Source of the DNA: an uncultured Latescibacterota bacterium
Lineage (GTDB): Bacteria > Latescibacterota > UBA2968
Length of the DNA: 64,000 nt
Direction of reading: 5' to 3'
Assembly (NCBI GenBank): GCA_951812755.1
Contig: OX638329.1
Coordinates: 4,658,522-4,722,521, forward strand
Both the position numbers and the translations under genes were made by a program. The number at the start of each line of letters is the position of its first letter. Within the stretch, counting starts at the first letter, position 1. Positions 1 to 8,083 of the stretch are shown here, one piece after another. Under the pieces are notes generated by a model. It made no database searches, had not been told where the DNA came from, and saw only the letters and a list, made by a program, of their open reading frames with translations.

Positions 1-768
1 GGGACCGTATTGTAACAACTCTTTCAGATACGCAAGAGCTTCTGCCACTTCGGGTTTATTGACATACCCATCCACTGCAAATTCGCCAAACTCACCCCAC
101 GAGCCGCCAAAACCCCACATAAACATCTGAAATCCCATCGTCATCGAATCATACCCTCGCCCGGTGAGCAGAGCGCAGCCATATTGTTTTTCATCGGGAC
201 GATGGAAAAATTCAGCCAGATCGCGGAATTCATCCCAGTTGTCGGGAATCGTCAGATCGCGCCCGTATTTCTCTTTGAATGCCGCTTGCTCGGCGGGGTC
301 TTCAAACCAGTCCTTGCGATAGACAAATCCGACGGCATCGGTTTCACATGGCGCCGCGTAGAATTTGCCACCACCGGGCGGGTATTCGCACAAATAACGC
401 GCGGCGCGGGGATGAATTTTGTCTATATCAATTGCCGTGGGCAACCAGTCGGTCAGATCGACGTAAAGACCGCGCGTCGCGCCTCGTCCAATCCACTGAC
501 TATCGCCAATCACAATGTCAAAATCCGTTTCATTATTCCCAAAATTGAGAAAGACCTGATCCTGATAAGACGGCCAGGGAATCTGGTGGACTTTAACGGC
601 AATACCCGTTTCCTGCTCGAATTTATTGCCCAATTCTTGAAGTCCATCCGCGGGATCCCACTGCGCCCACCATATTGTGATAGAGCGCTTAGTCGGTGTC
701 GGCGATTCAGCGGGCTTACAGCCCACAAAGAGAAATATCAGACCAAATAGAATACATGTGTACCTCAT
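1..768 (-). CDS. ABC transporter extracellular solute-binding lipoprotein (3' end off window)
   Basis: Reading leftward from an ATG at 768 gives 256 codons open to the window edge, so the C-terminus is missing. The N-terminus is a lipoprotein signal: MRYTCILFGLIFLFVGC, with the lipobox Cys at residue 17. It is followed by a Pro/Thr linker and then SITIWWAQWDPADGLQEL, the usual start of family 1 sugar-binding proteins. A GGAG ribosome site lies 8 bases before the ATG. The protein is probably anchored outside the inner membrane and delivers a sugar to an ABC importer. No permease genes are visible because they would lie left of the window. The ligand cannot be told from sequence. Confidence 0.88.
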   Translation of the reverse strand, partial: MRYTCILFGLIFLFVGCKPAESPTPTKRSITIWWAQWDPADGLQELGNKFEQETGIAVKVHQIPWPSYQDQVFLNFGNNETDFDIVIGDSQWIGRGATRGLYVDLTDWLPTAIDIDKIHPRAARYLCEYPPGGGKFYAAPCETDAVGFVYRKDWFEDPAEQAAFKEKYGRDLTIPDNWDEFRDLAEFFHRPDEKQYGCALLTGRGYDSMTMGFQMFMWGFGGSWGEFGEFAVDGYVNKPEVAEALAYLKELLQYGP

Positions 769-834
769 AGCGCAATCTCCAGAGTTATTGTGTTGTATGT
801 GATGGCGGTTTGCAAACAGCATGAACAAGGCGAT

Positions 835-863
835 GTGATAGCGAAAAAACAATGCCTTGTCAA
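835..863 (-). promoter_or_regulatory. Sigma-70-type promoter for the solute-binding protein
   Basis: On the minus strand TTGACA (863-858) is followed after 17 bases by TATCAC (840-835). The -35 is perfect, the -10 matches 4 of 6, and the spacing is ideal. It lies about 70 bases upstream of the ATG at 768. Confidence 0.55.
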
Positions 864-950
864 GCATTATATTGGAGTTACCCCGCTTCGGTGGAGAGTT
901 TAAGACTTGCTTTTTTTAATAGGCGATTTATTTTTCATATCAAATACGCG

Positions 951-956
951 TATAAT
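951..956 (+). promoter_or_regulatory. Possible -10 box upstream of the antiporter
   Basis: A perfect TATAAT sits 48 bases before the ATG at 1004, in an AT-rich stretch. No good -35 is found 16-18 bases upstream (TTATTT is the nearest), so this rests on the -10 alone. Confidence 0.3.
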
Positions 957-1003
957 TCACCATCCTGCTCTGGGATGCTAAATCGGAATATGAGACTCTA
1001 TCT

Positions 1004-2659
1004 ATGATTGACGCCCTGTTACCCCTCGGTCTGCTTATTGTCGTAGGCAAGATCTTCGAGGGCGTGTTCAAACGTTTCGGCTTAAATTCAATCGTCGCCT
1101 ATACAATAACCGGCACCCTGCTCGGCCCTGTCACAAATATAATTGAACTAACGAGCGAACTGCAAACCTTCTTAGGCATCGGTATCTTTGTCTTCTTCTT
1201 TCTGGTCGGCCTTGACGAGATTGATATACCGAGCTTTGTAGCGACCCTTCGCGGGCGATTTTTTGTCGCAGCGATTGTGTCTGTGCTCATCTCACTTCTC
1301 GTCTCCATCGTCTTCACATCCAGCCTCTTCAAAATCGGGGAATTCTCCCTCAATCTCGGTTTTACAGAGGGGCTGGCTCTGGCCGGCATCCTGTCGCTGA
1401 CCAGTCTGGGACTTGTGGCAAAGGTACTCGCCGATAAAGAACATTTCAAAGAACCCATCGGCCTCGAGATATTCACTACGGTCATCATCGCCGAGTTGCT
1501 CGCCCTGCTCGTGGTCGGGTTCTCCATCGGTGAACACGACCACGAACTGAGTGTGGCCAGCGTGTTCCTTTTGCTGGTGCAAATGACGATTTTCGCAATA
1601 GTAGCCTGGTTCTTATCAACGCGGCTCCTGCCTCCTGTAATTATCTTTTTACAGCGTTTTTTGGACGTGCCCGAACTATCGTTTGGGCTACTAATCGGTG
1701 GACTTTTCTTGATGGTGGTGGGAGCCGAGAAAATCCACCTGCACGGCTCCATTGGCGCGCTGCTTTTCGGCGCTGCCCTGTCGGGTCTGCCCCGTCAGGT
1801 ACACCAAGATGTCCTGCCCGGTATGCGAAGCGCGGCAGAGGGCTTATTTGTCCCGCTCTTTTTTGCCTCGGCTGGTCTGCATCTGGATCTGTCTTTTACG
1901 ACCCTGCCAATCGCGACCATCGTCGCATTGGTCGTATTCCCATCGTTGGGCAAATTTGCCGGTGCCTTCATCGGTACCTATATAGCACGTCTGGACAATC
2001 CCCTCGCCCAGTCCACGGGGCTGATGGCAAAAGGGGTAGCGGAGATTGCCCTCCTCCTCGTCCTCTTTGAGAGCGGCGTGATCGGACAAGATGTATTCTC
2101 ACTATTCGTGCTGATGATGTTCGGCTACATTATACTTATGCCGCCAGCAATCGACTTCGCGATCACCAAAGCAAAGAAAACCCATCAACCTAAGCTACCC
2201 GACTCCGTACCGCTTTCTTTTGCCCGCCATACGATGCAGGACATTACTGTCAATCACGTCATAGACAGAACGCGTACCTATCCCAATCCAGCACTCTCGG
2301 CCAAAAACTTTGTCGATTACTGGGCCGTACCAAATCAACAGGATTACCTCGTGGTCGATAAAAATAATGTTGAAGGAGTCGTCTCGCTTCCCCGCCTGAA
2401 GGCCATGCCCTTGAAACTCAGGACAGACACGCAACTTGGCAATGTGTTGCGTACAAATTTACCACAAGCCCATCTCGATGAGCCAATTGAAGATGTGCTA
2501 ACGCGCATGGCGAATCATTCATTGTCCGTGATACCAGTCATAGATAGAGATTCAGATGAATTTCTCGGTTCAATCACGAGCGAAAATATCCTGCAACTGG
2601 CTGTCTTGATGGACGAAATCGCCGAAGAATTAAAAAAGAGAGGCGACAACATACCGTAG
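1004..2659 (+). CDS. Cation:proton antiporter (CPA2/KefB-like) with C-terminal CBS-type domain
   Basis: This is a 551-residue inner-membrane protein. Residues 1-390 are almost continuously hydrophobic and fit 11-12 transmembrane helices of the Na+/H+ exchanger (CPA2) fold, including GIFVFFFLVGLDEIDIPSF near residue 65 and the G-rich stretch LALAGILSLTSLGLVAK. The soluble tail (about 400-551) ends in a CBS-like unit (LDEPIEDVLTRMANHSLSVI, then PVIDRDSDEFLGSIT). In this family such tails sense nucleotides or gate transport. The likely role is K+ or Na+ efflux in exchange for protons. The ribosome site before the ATG is weak. Ion specificity is not predictable. The TIM-barrel gene follows 31 bases later and may be cotranscribed. 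Confidence 0.85.
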   Translation: MIDALLPLGLLIVVGKIFEGVFKRFGLNSIVAYTITGTLLGPVTNIIELTSELQTFLGIGIFVFFFLVGLDEIDIPSFVATLRGRFFVAAIVSVLISLLVSIVFTSSLFKIGEFSLNLGFTEGLALAGILSLTSLGLVAKVLADKEHFKEPIGLEIFTTVIIAELLALLVVGFSIGEHDHELSVASVFLLLVQMTIFAIVAWFLSTRLLPPVIIFLQRFLDVPELSFGLLIGGLFLMVVGAEKIHLHGSIGALLFGAALSGLPRQVHQDVLPGMRSAAEGLFVPLFFASAGLHLDLSFTTLPIATIVALVVFPSLGKFAGAFIGTYIARLDNPLAQSTGLMAKGVAEIALLLVLFESGVIGQDVFSLFVLMMFGYIILMPPAIDFAITKAKKTHQPKLPDSVPLSFARHTMQDITVNHVIDRTRTYPNPALSAKNFVDYWAVPNQQDYLVVDKNNVEGVVSLPRLKAMPLKLRTDTQLGNVLRTNLPQAHLDEPIEDVLTRMANHSLSVIPVIDRDSDEFLGSITSENILQLAVLMDEIAEELKKRGDNIP

Positions 2660-2690
2660 GTACACAAACCCAAACTGATGGAGACTGGCA

Positions 2691-3482
2691 ATGAAAATAG
2701 GGGTGACGCAAATTATCCTGGGCAAACTGACGCTGGATGAAATATTGCAATTGTGCCGTGATGCGGGTTACGAGGCACTCGAACTGGTATTTTCACCAGA
2801 AGGTGATCCAAATGTAGATATGAGTGACGACGAGGTGTGCGGTGTCAAAACGCGGTGTGACGATGCGGGTATTGAAATCAGTAGTGTGCTTGCCAGATAT
2901 GATAATCGAGGCAATTTTCTCAGCCGAGACCCAGCAGAACGCGAAGCCGGCATGAAGAGCTTGCGCCGCGCCATTGATGTGGCGCGTCTGGTCGAAACCG
3001 ATGCAGTCTTACTCCATCCGGGGCAACTCCCGGTTGACGGTACCTATGAAGACGCCTGGGATGATTTTCTGGTCTCGATGAAAGAAATCGCACCTTATGC
3101 AGAGGCAAAAAGCGTTGCAGTGGGCATAGAAAATGTGTGGAATAAGTTCTTGCTCAACCCAAAAGAAGCGCGCGAGTTTGTCGATGCCGTGGGCAACGAT
3201 TGGGTCGGGATCTATCTCGATACGGCCAATATGATGTTTTACGGCTATCCAGAGCACTGGATTCGAGGGCTACAACACCGCATTAAAAGGGTGCATTTCA
3301 AAGACTTTGTTCGTCAGCAACGCAATTTTGTACCGCTAATGGATGGGGATACGGACTGGGCAGAAATCATAAAGGGGTTGCGCGATATTGGCTATGACCG
3401 ATATGTCATCCACGAAGTAGGTGGCGACCGAGACGTGCAAATCGAGATGGCAAAACGCATGAAACAAATTGTGGCAATGTGA
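2691..3482 (+). CDS. Sugar phosphate isomerase/epimerase-like TIM barrel (AP endonuclease 2 family)
   Basis: The protein has 263 residues and starts at an ATG preceded by GGAG (ATGGAGACTGGCAATG). It opens MKIGVTQIILGKLTLDEIL and carries family landmarks: GYEALELVF in strand 2, LLHPGQLP, VGIENVWNKFL with the metal-ligand Glu, YLDTANMMFYGYPE with Asp, RVHFKDF with His, and HEVGG near the end. These are the divalent-metal ligands of xylose-isomerase-like TIM barrels. It probably isomerises or epimerises a sugar or keto-sugar in the cytoplasm. Its stop abuts the start of the dehydrogenase, and with the Gfo/Idh gene it forms a three-gene catabolic module. The exact substrate is unknown. Confidence 0.85.
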   Translation: MKIGVTQIILGKLTLDEILQLCRDAGYEALELVFSPEGDPNVDMSDDEVCGVKTRCDDAGIEISSVLARYDNRGNFLSRDPAEREAGMKSLRRAIDVARLVETDAVLLHPGQLPVDGTYEDAWDDFLVSMKEIAPYAEAKSVAVGIENVWNKFLLNPKEAREFVDAVGNDWVGIYLDTANMMFYGYPEHWIRGLQHRIKRVHFKDFVRQQRNFVPLMDGDTDWAEIIKGLRDIGYDRYVIHEVGGDRDVQIEMAKRMKQIVAM

Positions 3483-3490
3483 GGATACTA

Positions 3491-4531
3491 ATGGCAATGC
3501 GAAAAGTAGCAGCAATTGACGGCCAGGGTCGAATTTCGGTCCTTGAAGAACCGATTGCAGCCCCAAAGCCAGGCCAGGTTCAAATAGAAGTCACGGCGAG
3601 CATGGTCAGCCCCGGCACAGAATTGGGTGGGGTAAAAAGGCGACGGGAAAACCCATCAGATGCCGCACCTCGTCCATTTGGATATTCCAATGCCGGCGTG
3701 GTCGTGGCGCAAGGCGCAGGGTGTGAAGATATACCGCTTGGAACTCGCGTGGCCTGCATGGGGGGTGGATATGCCCAACATGCAACCCATGCCTGTGTGC
3801 CGCGCAATATGGCAGTGCCCATTCCCGATGGCGTCAGCGATGAAGACGCCTCGTCTATTCATCTGGTCGCAACCGCCTTAAATGCCGTGCGGCGCGGCGC
3901 ATTTCAACTCAGTGAACACATCGCCGTGGCGGGCCTGGGGCTTGTGGGACAGTTCACCTGCCAATGGGCGCGCATTTCGGGATGTTATGTGATGGGCCTG
4001 GACCAATTGCCCATGCGATTAAAAAAAGCCGCAACCTGCGGCTTGTTGCGCGGGGTCAATATCACAGAGGAAGACCCGGTTGAAGTATCTCGGACTTTTA
4101 CGCGCAGTTATGGGATCGATGGCGGTGTAATTGCTTTTGGTGGCGATGGCACGCCGGCCTTTATTACACTTAGCAAAATGATCAAAAAAGCACCCGACAC
4201 ACACTTGATGGGGCGCATTGTCATTGTGGGCGGTGCCCGAATAGAACACGGTTTTGCAGCCGCACTGGGCAATCTGGATGTACGCAGTGCTGCACGCACA
4301 GGACCGGGCTATCACGATGAGGAATGGGAACACGGCGCGGATTATCCACCCGTTTTCATGCAATGGACAACGAAGCGAAACCTGGAGGAATGTTTGCGCT
4401 TTATGGATATCGGACACTTAAAAGTAGCTCCCCTCATTACACATCGGGTTGCATTAGATGACGCACCCGAAGCATGTGAAGAACTCATCCAGAATCCCAA
4501 CGCTGCATTGGGCGTTGTATTTTTACCTTAA
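3491..4531 (+). CDS. Medium-chain (MDR) zinc-binding-type dehydrogenase
   Basis: The protein has 346 residues. The ATG at 3491 is preferred because GAGG lies 6 bases upstream; the in-frame ATG at 3479 lies inside the previous gene. The N-terminal GroES-like domain contains ASMVSPGTELGG, the SPGTE variant in which the usual catalytic-zinc Cys is absent. No four-Cys structural zinc loop is present. The Rossmann motif is VAGLGLVGQFTCQWA. Family knowledge suggests NAD(P)-dependent oxidation of a polyol or sugar. Sitting between a TIM-barrel isomerase and a Gfo/Idh enzyme supports sugar or inositol-like catabolism. The lack of the zinc Cys makes the label alcohol dehydrogenase unsafe. Confidence 0.85.
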   Translation: MAMRKVAAIDGQGRISVLEEPIAAPKPGQVQIEVTASMVSPGTELGGVKRRRENPSDAAPRPFGYSNAGVVVAQGAGCEDIPLGTRVACMGGGYAQHATHACVPRNMAVPIPDGVSDEDASSIHLVATALNAVRRGAFQLSEHIAVAGLGLVGQFTCQWARISGCYVMGLDQLPMRLKKAATCGLLRGVNITEEDPVEVSRTFTRSYGIDGGVIAFGGDGTPAFITLSKMIKKAPDTHLMGRIVIVGGARIEHGFAAALGNLDVRSAARTGPGYHDEEWEHGADYPPVFMQWTTKRNLEECLRFMDIGHLKVAPLITHRVALDDAPEACEELIQNPNAALGVVFLP

Positions 4532-4542
4532 AAGGAGTCACA

Positions 4543-5634
4543 ATGGTAGCAAAACGCTATCGCGCCGGTGCTATTGGTCGGACGGGACAGGGCAATTTTG
4601 GACATGGGCTGCATGTGCCCTATCAAAAAATCGATTGCGTGGATATGATCGCTGTGTCCGATCCAGACGCAGCCGGACGAGAAAAGGCAATTGCAGATGC
4701 TGGCGCCCAGCGAGGATATGCTGACTATCGCGACATGCTGGCAAAAGAAGACCTCGATATTGTCAGCGTGTGCCCCCGGTGGGTCGATTGTCACGAAGAA
4801 ATGATCGTAGCGTGTATCGAAGCCGGCTGCCATGTCTATTCGGAAAAACCACTTGCAAGCGACCTCGCATCCGCAGACCGCATTGTGGCTGCCGCCGAAC
4901 AGCACAATCGCAAAATTGCCGTAGCGCATCAAGCTGTTTACCTCAAACAAGTACATCAAGTGCGCGATCTAATACGAGAAAATCGAATTGGTAAACTCCT
5001 ATCCATGCATGCGTATGGCAAACAAGACCATCGGGGAGGCGGCGAAGACATGCTGGTGTTGGGAACACACCTCTTCAACATGATGCGCTTTTTGGGTGGC
5101 GATCCCCTGTGGATGACAGCGCGCGTGACAGTTGGAAACCGCGAAATCGCCCCCGAGGATGTGCGGGAAGCCACAGAGCCAATTGGCGCGATTGCGGGCG
5201 ATGGTGTGGTCAGCCTGTTTTCTTTTGACGATGGCGTGGATGGCTCATTTGTCTCGCGGGCCAATCAAGTGGGAAAAGGACAGGGCTATGGACTGGTGCT
5301 GGTCGGAGAATCTGGACGGATCGCCATAAGCGGGGGCGCAGAAGCGATTTCCATTTACGAAGATGGTCTGTGGTCACCCTGGGCAGGCAGTCAGGCATGG
5401 CGTGCGCTCGACCTTGCAGGTGATCACTTGCAGGATACGGGAAATTATCGCGCCATTATCGACCTGATTGACGCTATAGAATGCGATCGCGCACCCATTT
5501 CCAGTGATCGAGATGCGCGTTGGGCGCTGGAAATGATTCACGGGGCGTACGCATCCCAAATTTCTGGGCAGCGCGTTATTTTTCCAAACTCTGAGCGTTC
5601 TCATCCGCTCGAGAAATGGCCTTCTGGGCATTGA
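4543..5634 (+). CDS. Gfo/Idh/MocA family oxidoreductase
   Basis: The protein has 363 residues and starts at an ATG after AAAAGGAGTCACA. The N-terminal Rossmann fold has an atypical glycine loop (GAIGRTGQGNFGHG). The family signature EKP is in VYSEKPLASDLASADRI, and the usual active-site region follows (GGEDMLVLGTHLFNMMRF, carrying the conserved His). The C-terminal half is the alpha/beta substrate-binding domain. It likely catalyses NAD(P)-dependent oxidation or reduction of a sugar or a 3-keto-sugar. It lies 11 bases downstream of the dehydrogenase, so the three genes are probably one transcript. Substrate unknown. Confidence 0.87.
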   Translation: MVAKRYRAGAIGRTGQGNFGHGLHVPYQKIDCVDMIAVSDPDAAGREKAIADAGAQRGYADYRDMLAKEDLDIVSVCPRWVDCHEEMIVACIEAGCHVYSEKPLASDLASADRIVAAAEQHNRKIAVAHQAVYLKQVHQVRDLIRENRIGKLLSMHAYGKQDHRGGGEDMLVLGTHLFNMMRFLGGDPLWMTARVTVGNREIAPEDVREATEPIGAIAGDGVVSLFSFDDGVDGSFVSRANQVGKGQGYGLVLVGESGRIAISGGAEAISIYEDGLWSPWAGSQAWRALDLAGDHLQDTGNYRAIIDLIDAIECDRAPISSDRDARWALEMIHGAYASQISGQRVIFPNSERSHPLEKWPSGH

Positions 5635-5658
5635 TATGGTTGTGTTCATGCCTATAAT
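5631..5658 (+). promoter_or_regulatory. Sigma-70-type promoter for the PAC2/threonine aldolase pair
   Basis: TTGATA (5631-5636) is followed after 16 bases by a perfect TATAAT (5653-5658). The -35 overlaps the stop codon of the preceding gene, and the -10 lies 47 bases before the PAC2 start. It would separate the PAC2-ltaE pair from the sugar module. Confidence 0.6.
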
Positions 5659-5705
5659 TTGATATTATTTTTAAAACGCTTTGTCCCTTGCGGAAAGGTC
5701 ACAAC

Positions 5706-6665
5706 ATGAAACTAAACGTATTGAAAGAATTGCCCCGTTCCTTTCAGGCATCAGTACTGCTTGCCGGATGGCCGGGTATGGGCAGTGTAGGCATTGGTGC
5801 AATTGACTATATCCGGCGCAAACTCGATGCCGTCGCATTTGCAGAAATAGACATGCAATCTCACTTCACGCCCGAAGCCATGATCGTAGAAGATGGGATC
5901 GCGGCCTTTCCCGATCCGCCTGCCCATATATTTTATATGGTGGAAGAACACGACCTGATTATTTTTCAAAGCGAGGCGCAAATAGGCGGAGTCCCCGGCG
6001 ATGAATTGCTGGAAAAAGTTCTCGATGTGGGACAACGGGTCGGCATCGATACGGTCCTCTCGGGCGCGGCCTATCTCACACAGGCCAGTCACAAAGAAGA
6101 CGCACAGGTTCTGGGGGTGGCGAACAACACCAAATTTCGAGATTTACTGGCATCTCACGGGATAGAGATCTTAAAAGAAGGGATGGTCTCAGGGCTTAAT
6201 GGTCTGTTGCTGGGCTTTGCCAAAAAACGCGAACTCAATGCGGCCTGTTTTTTGGGAACCATGCCGCAATATGCTGCCCCCATTCCAAATCCCAAAGCAT
6301 CAAAAGAAATTGTGCTGGCATTGGCACATTTATTAAATTTTTCTCTCGATATGTCGGAAATTGACGACGCTGCCGAAAAGATGGAAGGCACAATGGAAGA
6401 TATTGAGATGCAAATCCAAAAGACATTTTCCCATATGGATGATATTCCAGAGAACGAATTCCCAGGCGGAAAGATCGAAGAGGATAAAGTGCCGCAGTCC
6501 GTTATGAAACGCATTGAAAAGATGTTTCGCGAAGTCAAACAAACAGATCAGTTCCAAAAAAAAGCCAATGAACTCAAAGCAGAACTGGACCGTTGGAACC
6601 TCTATTCATTTTACGAAGATCGGTTTCTAAATCTTTTCAAATCTGGCCCCGGAGAAAGCAGATAA
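5706..6665 (+). CDS. PAC2 family protein (proteasome-assembly-chaperone-like)
   Basis: The protein has 319 residues from the ATG at 5706, which follows GGAAAGG; an upstream in-frame TTG has no ribosome site. Family landmarks are VLLAGWPGMGSVGIGAIDYI near the start, the central FQSEAQIGGVPGDELLEKVL, and VSGLNGLLLGFAKKR. The last 90 residues are strongly charged and probably helical or coiled. PAC2 proteins are best known in archaea and actinobacteria. Their biochemical role in bacteria without a proteasome is not settled, and no proteasome gene is in this window. The stop TAA is directly followed by the ATG of threonine aldolase, implying translational coupling. Confidence 0.85.
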   Translation: MKLNVLKELPRSFQASVLLAGWPGMGSVGIGAIDYIRRKLDAVAFAEIDMQSHFTPEAMIVEDGIAAFPDPPAHIFYMVEEHDLIIFQSEAQIGGVPGDELLEKVLDVGQRVGIDTVLSGAAYLTQASHKEDAQVLGVANNTKFRDLLASHGIEILKEGMVSGLNGLLLGFAKKRELNAACFLGTMPQYAAPIPNPKASKEIVLALAHLLNFSLDMSEIDDAAEKMEGTMEDIEMQIQKTFSHMDDIPENEFPGGKIEEDKVPQSVMKRIEKMFREVKQTDQFQKKANELKAELDRWNLYSFYEDRFLNLFKSGPGESR

Positions 6666-7724
6666 ATGACCGACATTAAAATTGATCTTTACAGCGATAC
6701 ATCCACTGTGCCAACGCAAGCGATGCGCGAATTTATGTGTCGAGCAGAAGTGGGTGATGAGCAAAAGGGCGAAGACCCATCGGTGAATGCCCTACAGGAT
6801 ATGGTCGCCGAGATGCTGGGCAAAGAGGCGGCTCTTTTTTTGCCATCGGGAACAATGTGCAATCAAATTTCTTATGCGGTTCACTGCCGCGCAGGAGATC
6901 TCATTTTAGTGGATCGCACCGCACACCCGCTCATATCAGAAGCCGGTGGTGCAGCGGTACTCGCGCGCGCAACGCTGTATCCCATCGACGGGAAAAATGG
7001 CATGTTTACACCCGAACAAATGGCAGAGGTTATGGTGCCGTCAACGCGATACAGACCGCCCTTCCGCCTCGTCTGTGCCGAACAAACTACAAATATGCCA
7101 GGAGGCCGTATATGGCCTCTCGAACAGATACGCGCAGTGTGCGATATGGCGCACGAAAAAGGCGTTTTAACGCACATGGATGGCGCACGACTGCTGAATG
7201 CAACTGTTGCAACTGGCATTGCCCCAAAAGATTATGCCGAGTCTTTTGACACCCTGTGGATCGATCTGAGCAAGGGCCTGGGCGCGCCAGTGGGAGCTGT
7301 GCTGGCGGGACCTTCAGATTTTATTCTAAATGCCTGGCAGTGGAAACAGCGCATCGGAGGTGCCATGCGACAGGCTGGCATCATTGCCGCTGCTGGTATT
7401 TACGCGCTGAAACACAACGTCGAACGAATGGCAGAAGATCACGCCAATGCAAAACGCCTGGCAAAAGGTATTGCAAAAGCACCCGGCATCGGGATCGATA
7501 TCGAAGGTGTAGAAACCAATATGGTGCGCTTTGACATAGCTCAATTGGGCATTTCCGGCCGCGATTTTGGCGACCGATTACTCGCCGATTACGGCGTACG
7601 CGTAAGCGTCATCGGCACACACCTGATAAGATTGATCCCACACATCGGCATTTCCAAATCCGATGTTGACGAAGCCGCCCAGTCGATCTGCCGATTGGCT
7701 GAAAAGGTAAGATGCAAGAGGTGA
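6666..7724 (+). CDS. ltaE: Low-specificity L-threonine aldolase
   Basis: The protein has 352 residues and is a fold-type I PLP enzyme cleaving L-threonine or L-allo-threonine to glycine and acetaldehyde. It opens with [19 protein letters not shown], followed by [16 protein letters not shown] and [15 protein letters not shown]. The PLP-binding Lys is in [19 protein letters not shown], and the PLP-ring Asp region is [12 protein letters not shown]. The length matches the family. The start touches the stop of the PAC2 gene (TAAATG), with GGAG in the end of that gene. The pair appears driven by the promoter at 5631. Confidence 0.9.
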   Translation: MTDIKIDLYSDTSTVPTQAMREFMCRAEVGDEQKGEDPSVNALQDMVAEMLGKEAALFLPSGTMCNQISYAVHCRAGDLILVDRTAHPLISEAGGAAVLARATLYPIDGKNGMFTPEQMAEVMVPSTRYRPPFRLVCAEQTTNMPGGRIWPLEQIRAVCDMAHEKGVLTHMDGARLLNATVATGIAPKDYAESFDTLWIDLSKGLGAPVGAVLAGPSDFILNAWQWKQRIGGAMRQAGIIAAAGIYALKHNVERMAEDHANAKRLAKGIAKAPGIGIDIEGVETNMVRFDIAQLGISGRDFGDRLLADYGVRVSVIGTHLIRLIPHIGISKSDVDEAAQSICRLAEKVRCKR

Positions 7725-7757
7725 AAATCAGACATCATAGCAATCTTTGGAGGAAGT

Positions 7758-8018
7758 ATGACCAAGACATGGCAAGTACAGGATGCCAGGGCGCGGTTTA
7801 GCGAACTACTTAAGACGAGCCTTGCTGAAGGGCCACAGATTGTGACCAGGCGAGGCGTGGAGACAGCTGTGCTCGTCTCCATTGACCAATGGCGACGATT
7901 GGAGAAGATGAGTAGCCCAAACCTCAAGGAACTGCTGCTCGCGCCGGAAGCACGCACGGATGCACTAACACCTCCTCGTGAAGCGCATCTTCATCGGGTG
8001 TCATCGATTTCAAGGTAA
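7758..8018 (+). CDS. Phd/YefM-family antitoxin, apparently without a toxin partner
   Basis: The protein has 86 residues. A strong ribosome site (GGAGGAAGT) precedes the ATG. The N-terminal DNA-binding part is typical (MTKTWQVQDARARFSELL, then RGVETAVLVSIDQWRRLEK). In PIN-toxin operons the toxin normally starts within a few bases of the antitoxin stop. Here the next gene is an unrelated S41-like secreted protein, and no PIN or Fic reading frame is visible on either strand nearby. The C-terminal tail (TPPREAHLHRVSSISR), where the toxin-neutralising segment lies, looks shortened. Most likely this is an orphan or decaying antitoxin, or a solitary regulator. Confidence 0.8.
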   Translation: MTKTWQVQDARARFSELLKTSLAEGPQIVTRRGVETAVLVSIDQWRRLEKMSSPNLKELLLAPEARTDALTPPREAHLHRVSSISR

Positions 8019-8083
8019 GTATTGTGCGAGTCGGTCATAAGATTACAGAATTATCTACCTGGCGTTTGTATCAGGTGTTAACC

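Noticed and set aside
184-750. Plus-strand open frame of 188 codons near the window start
   Set aside because: Antisense to the solute-binding protein, which reads cleanly from 768 to the edge with a lipoprotein signal and promoter.
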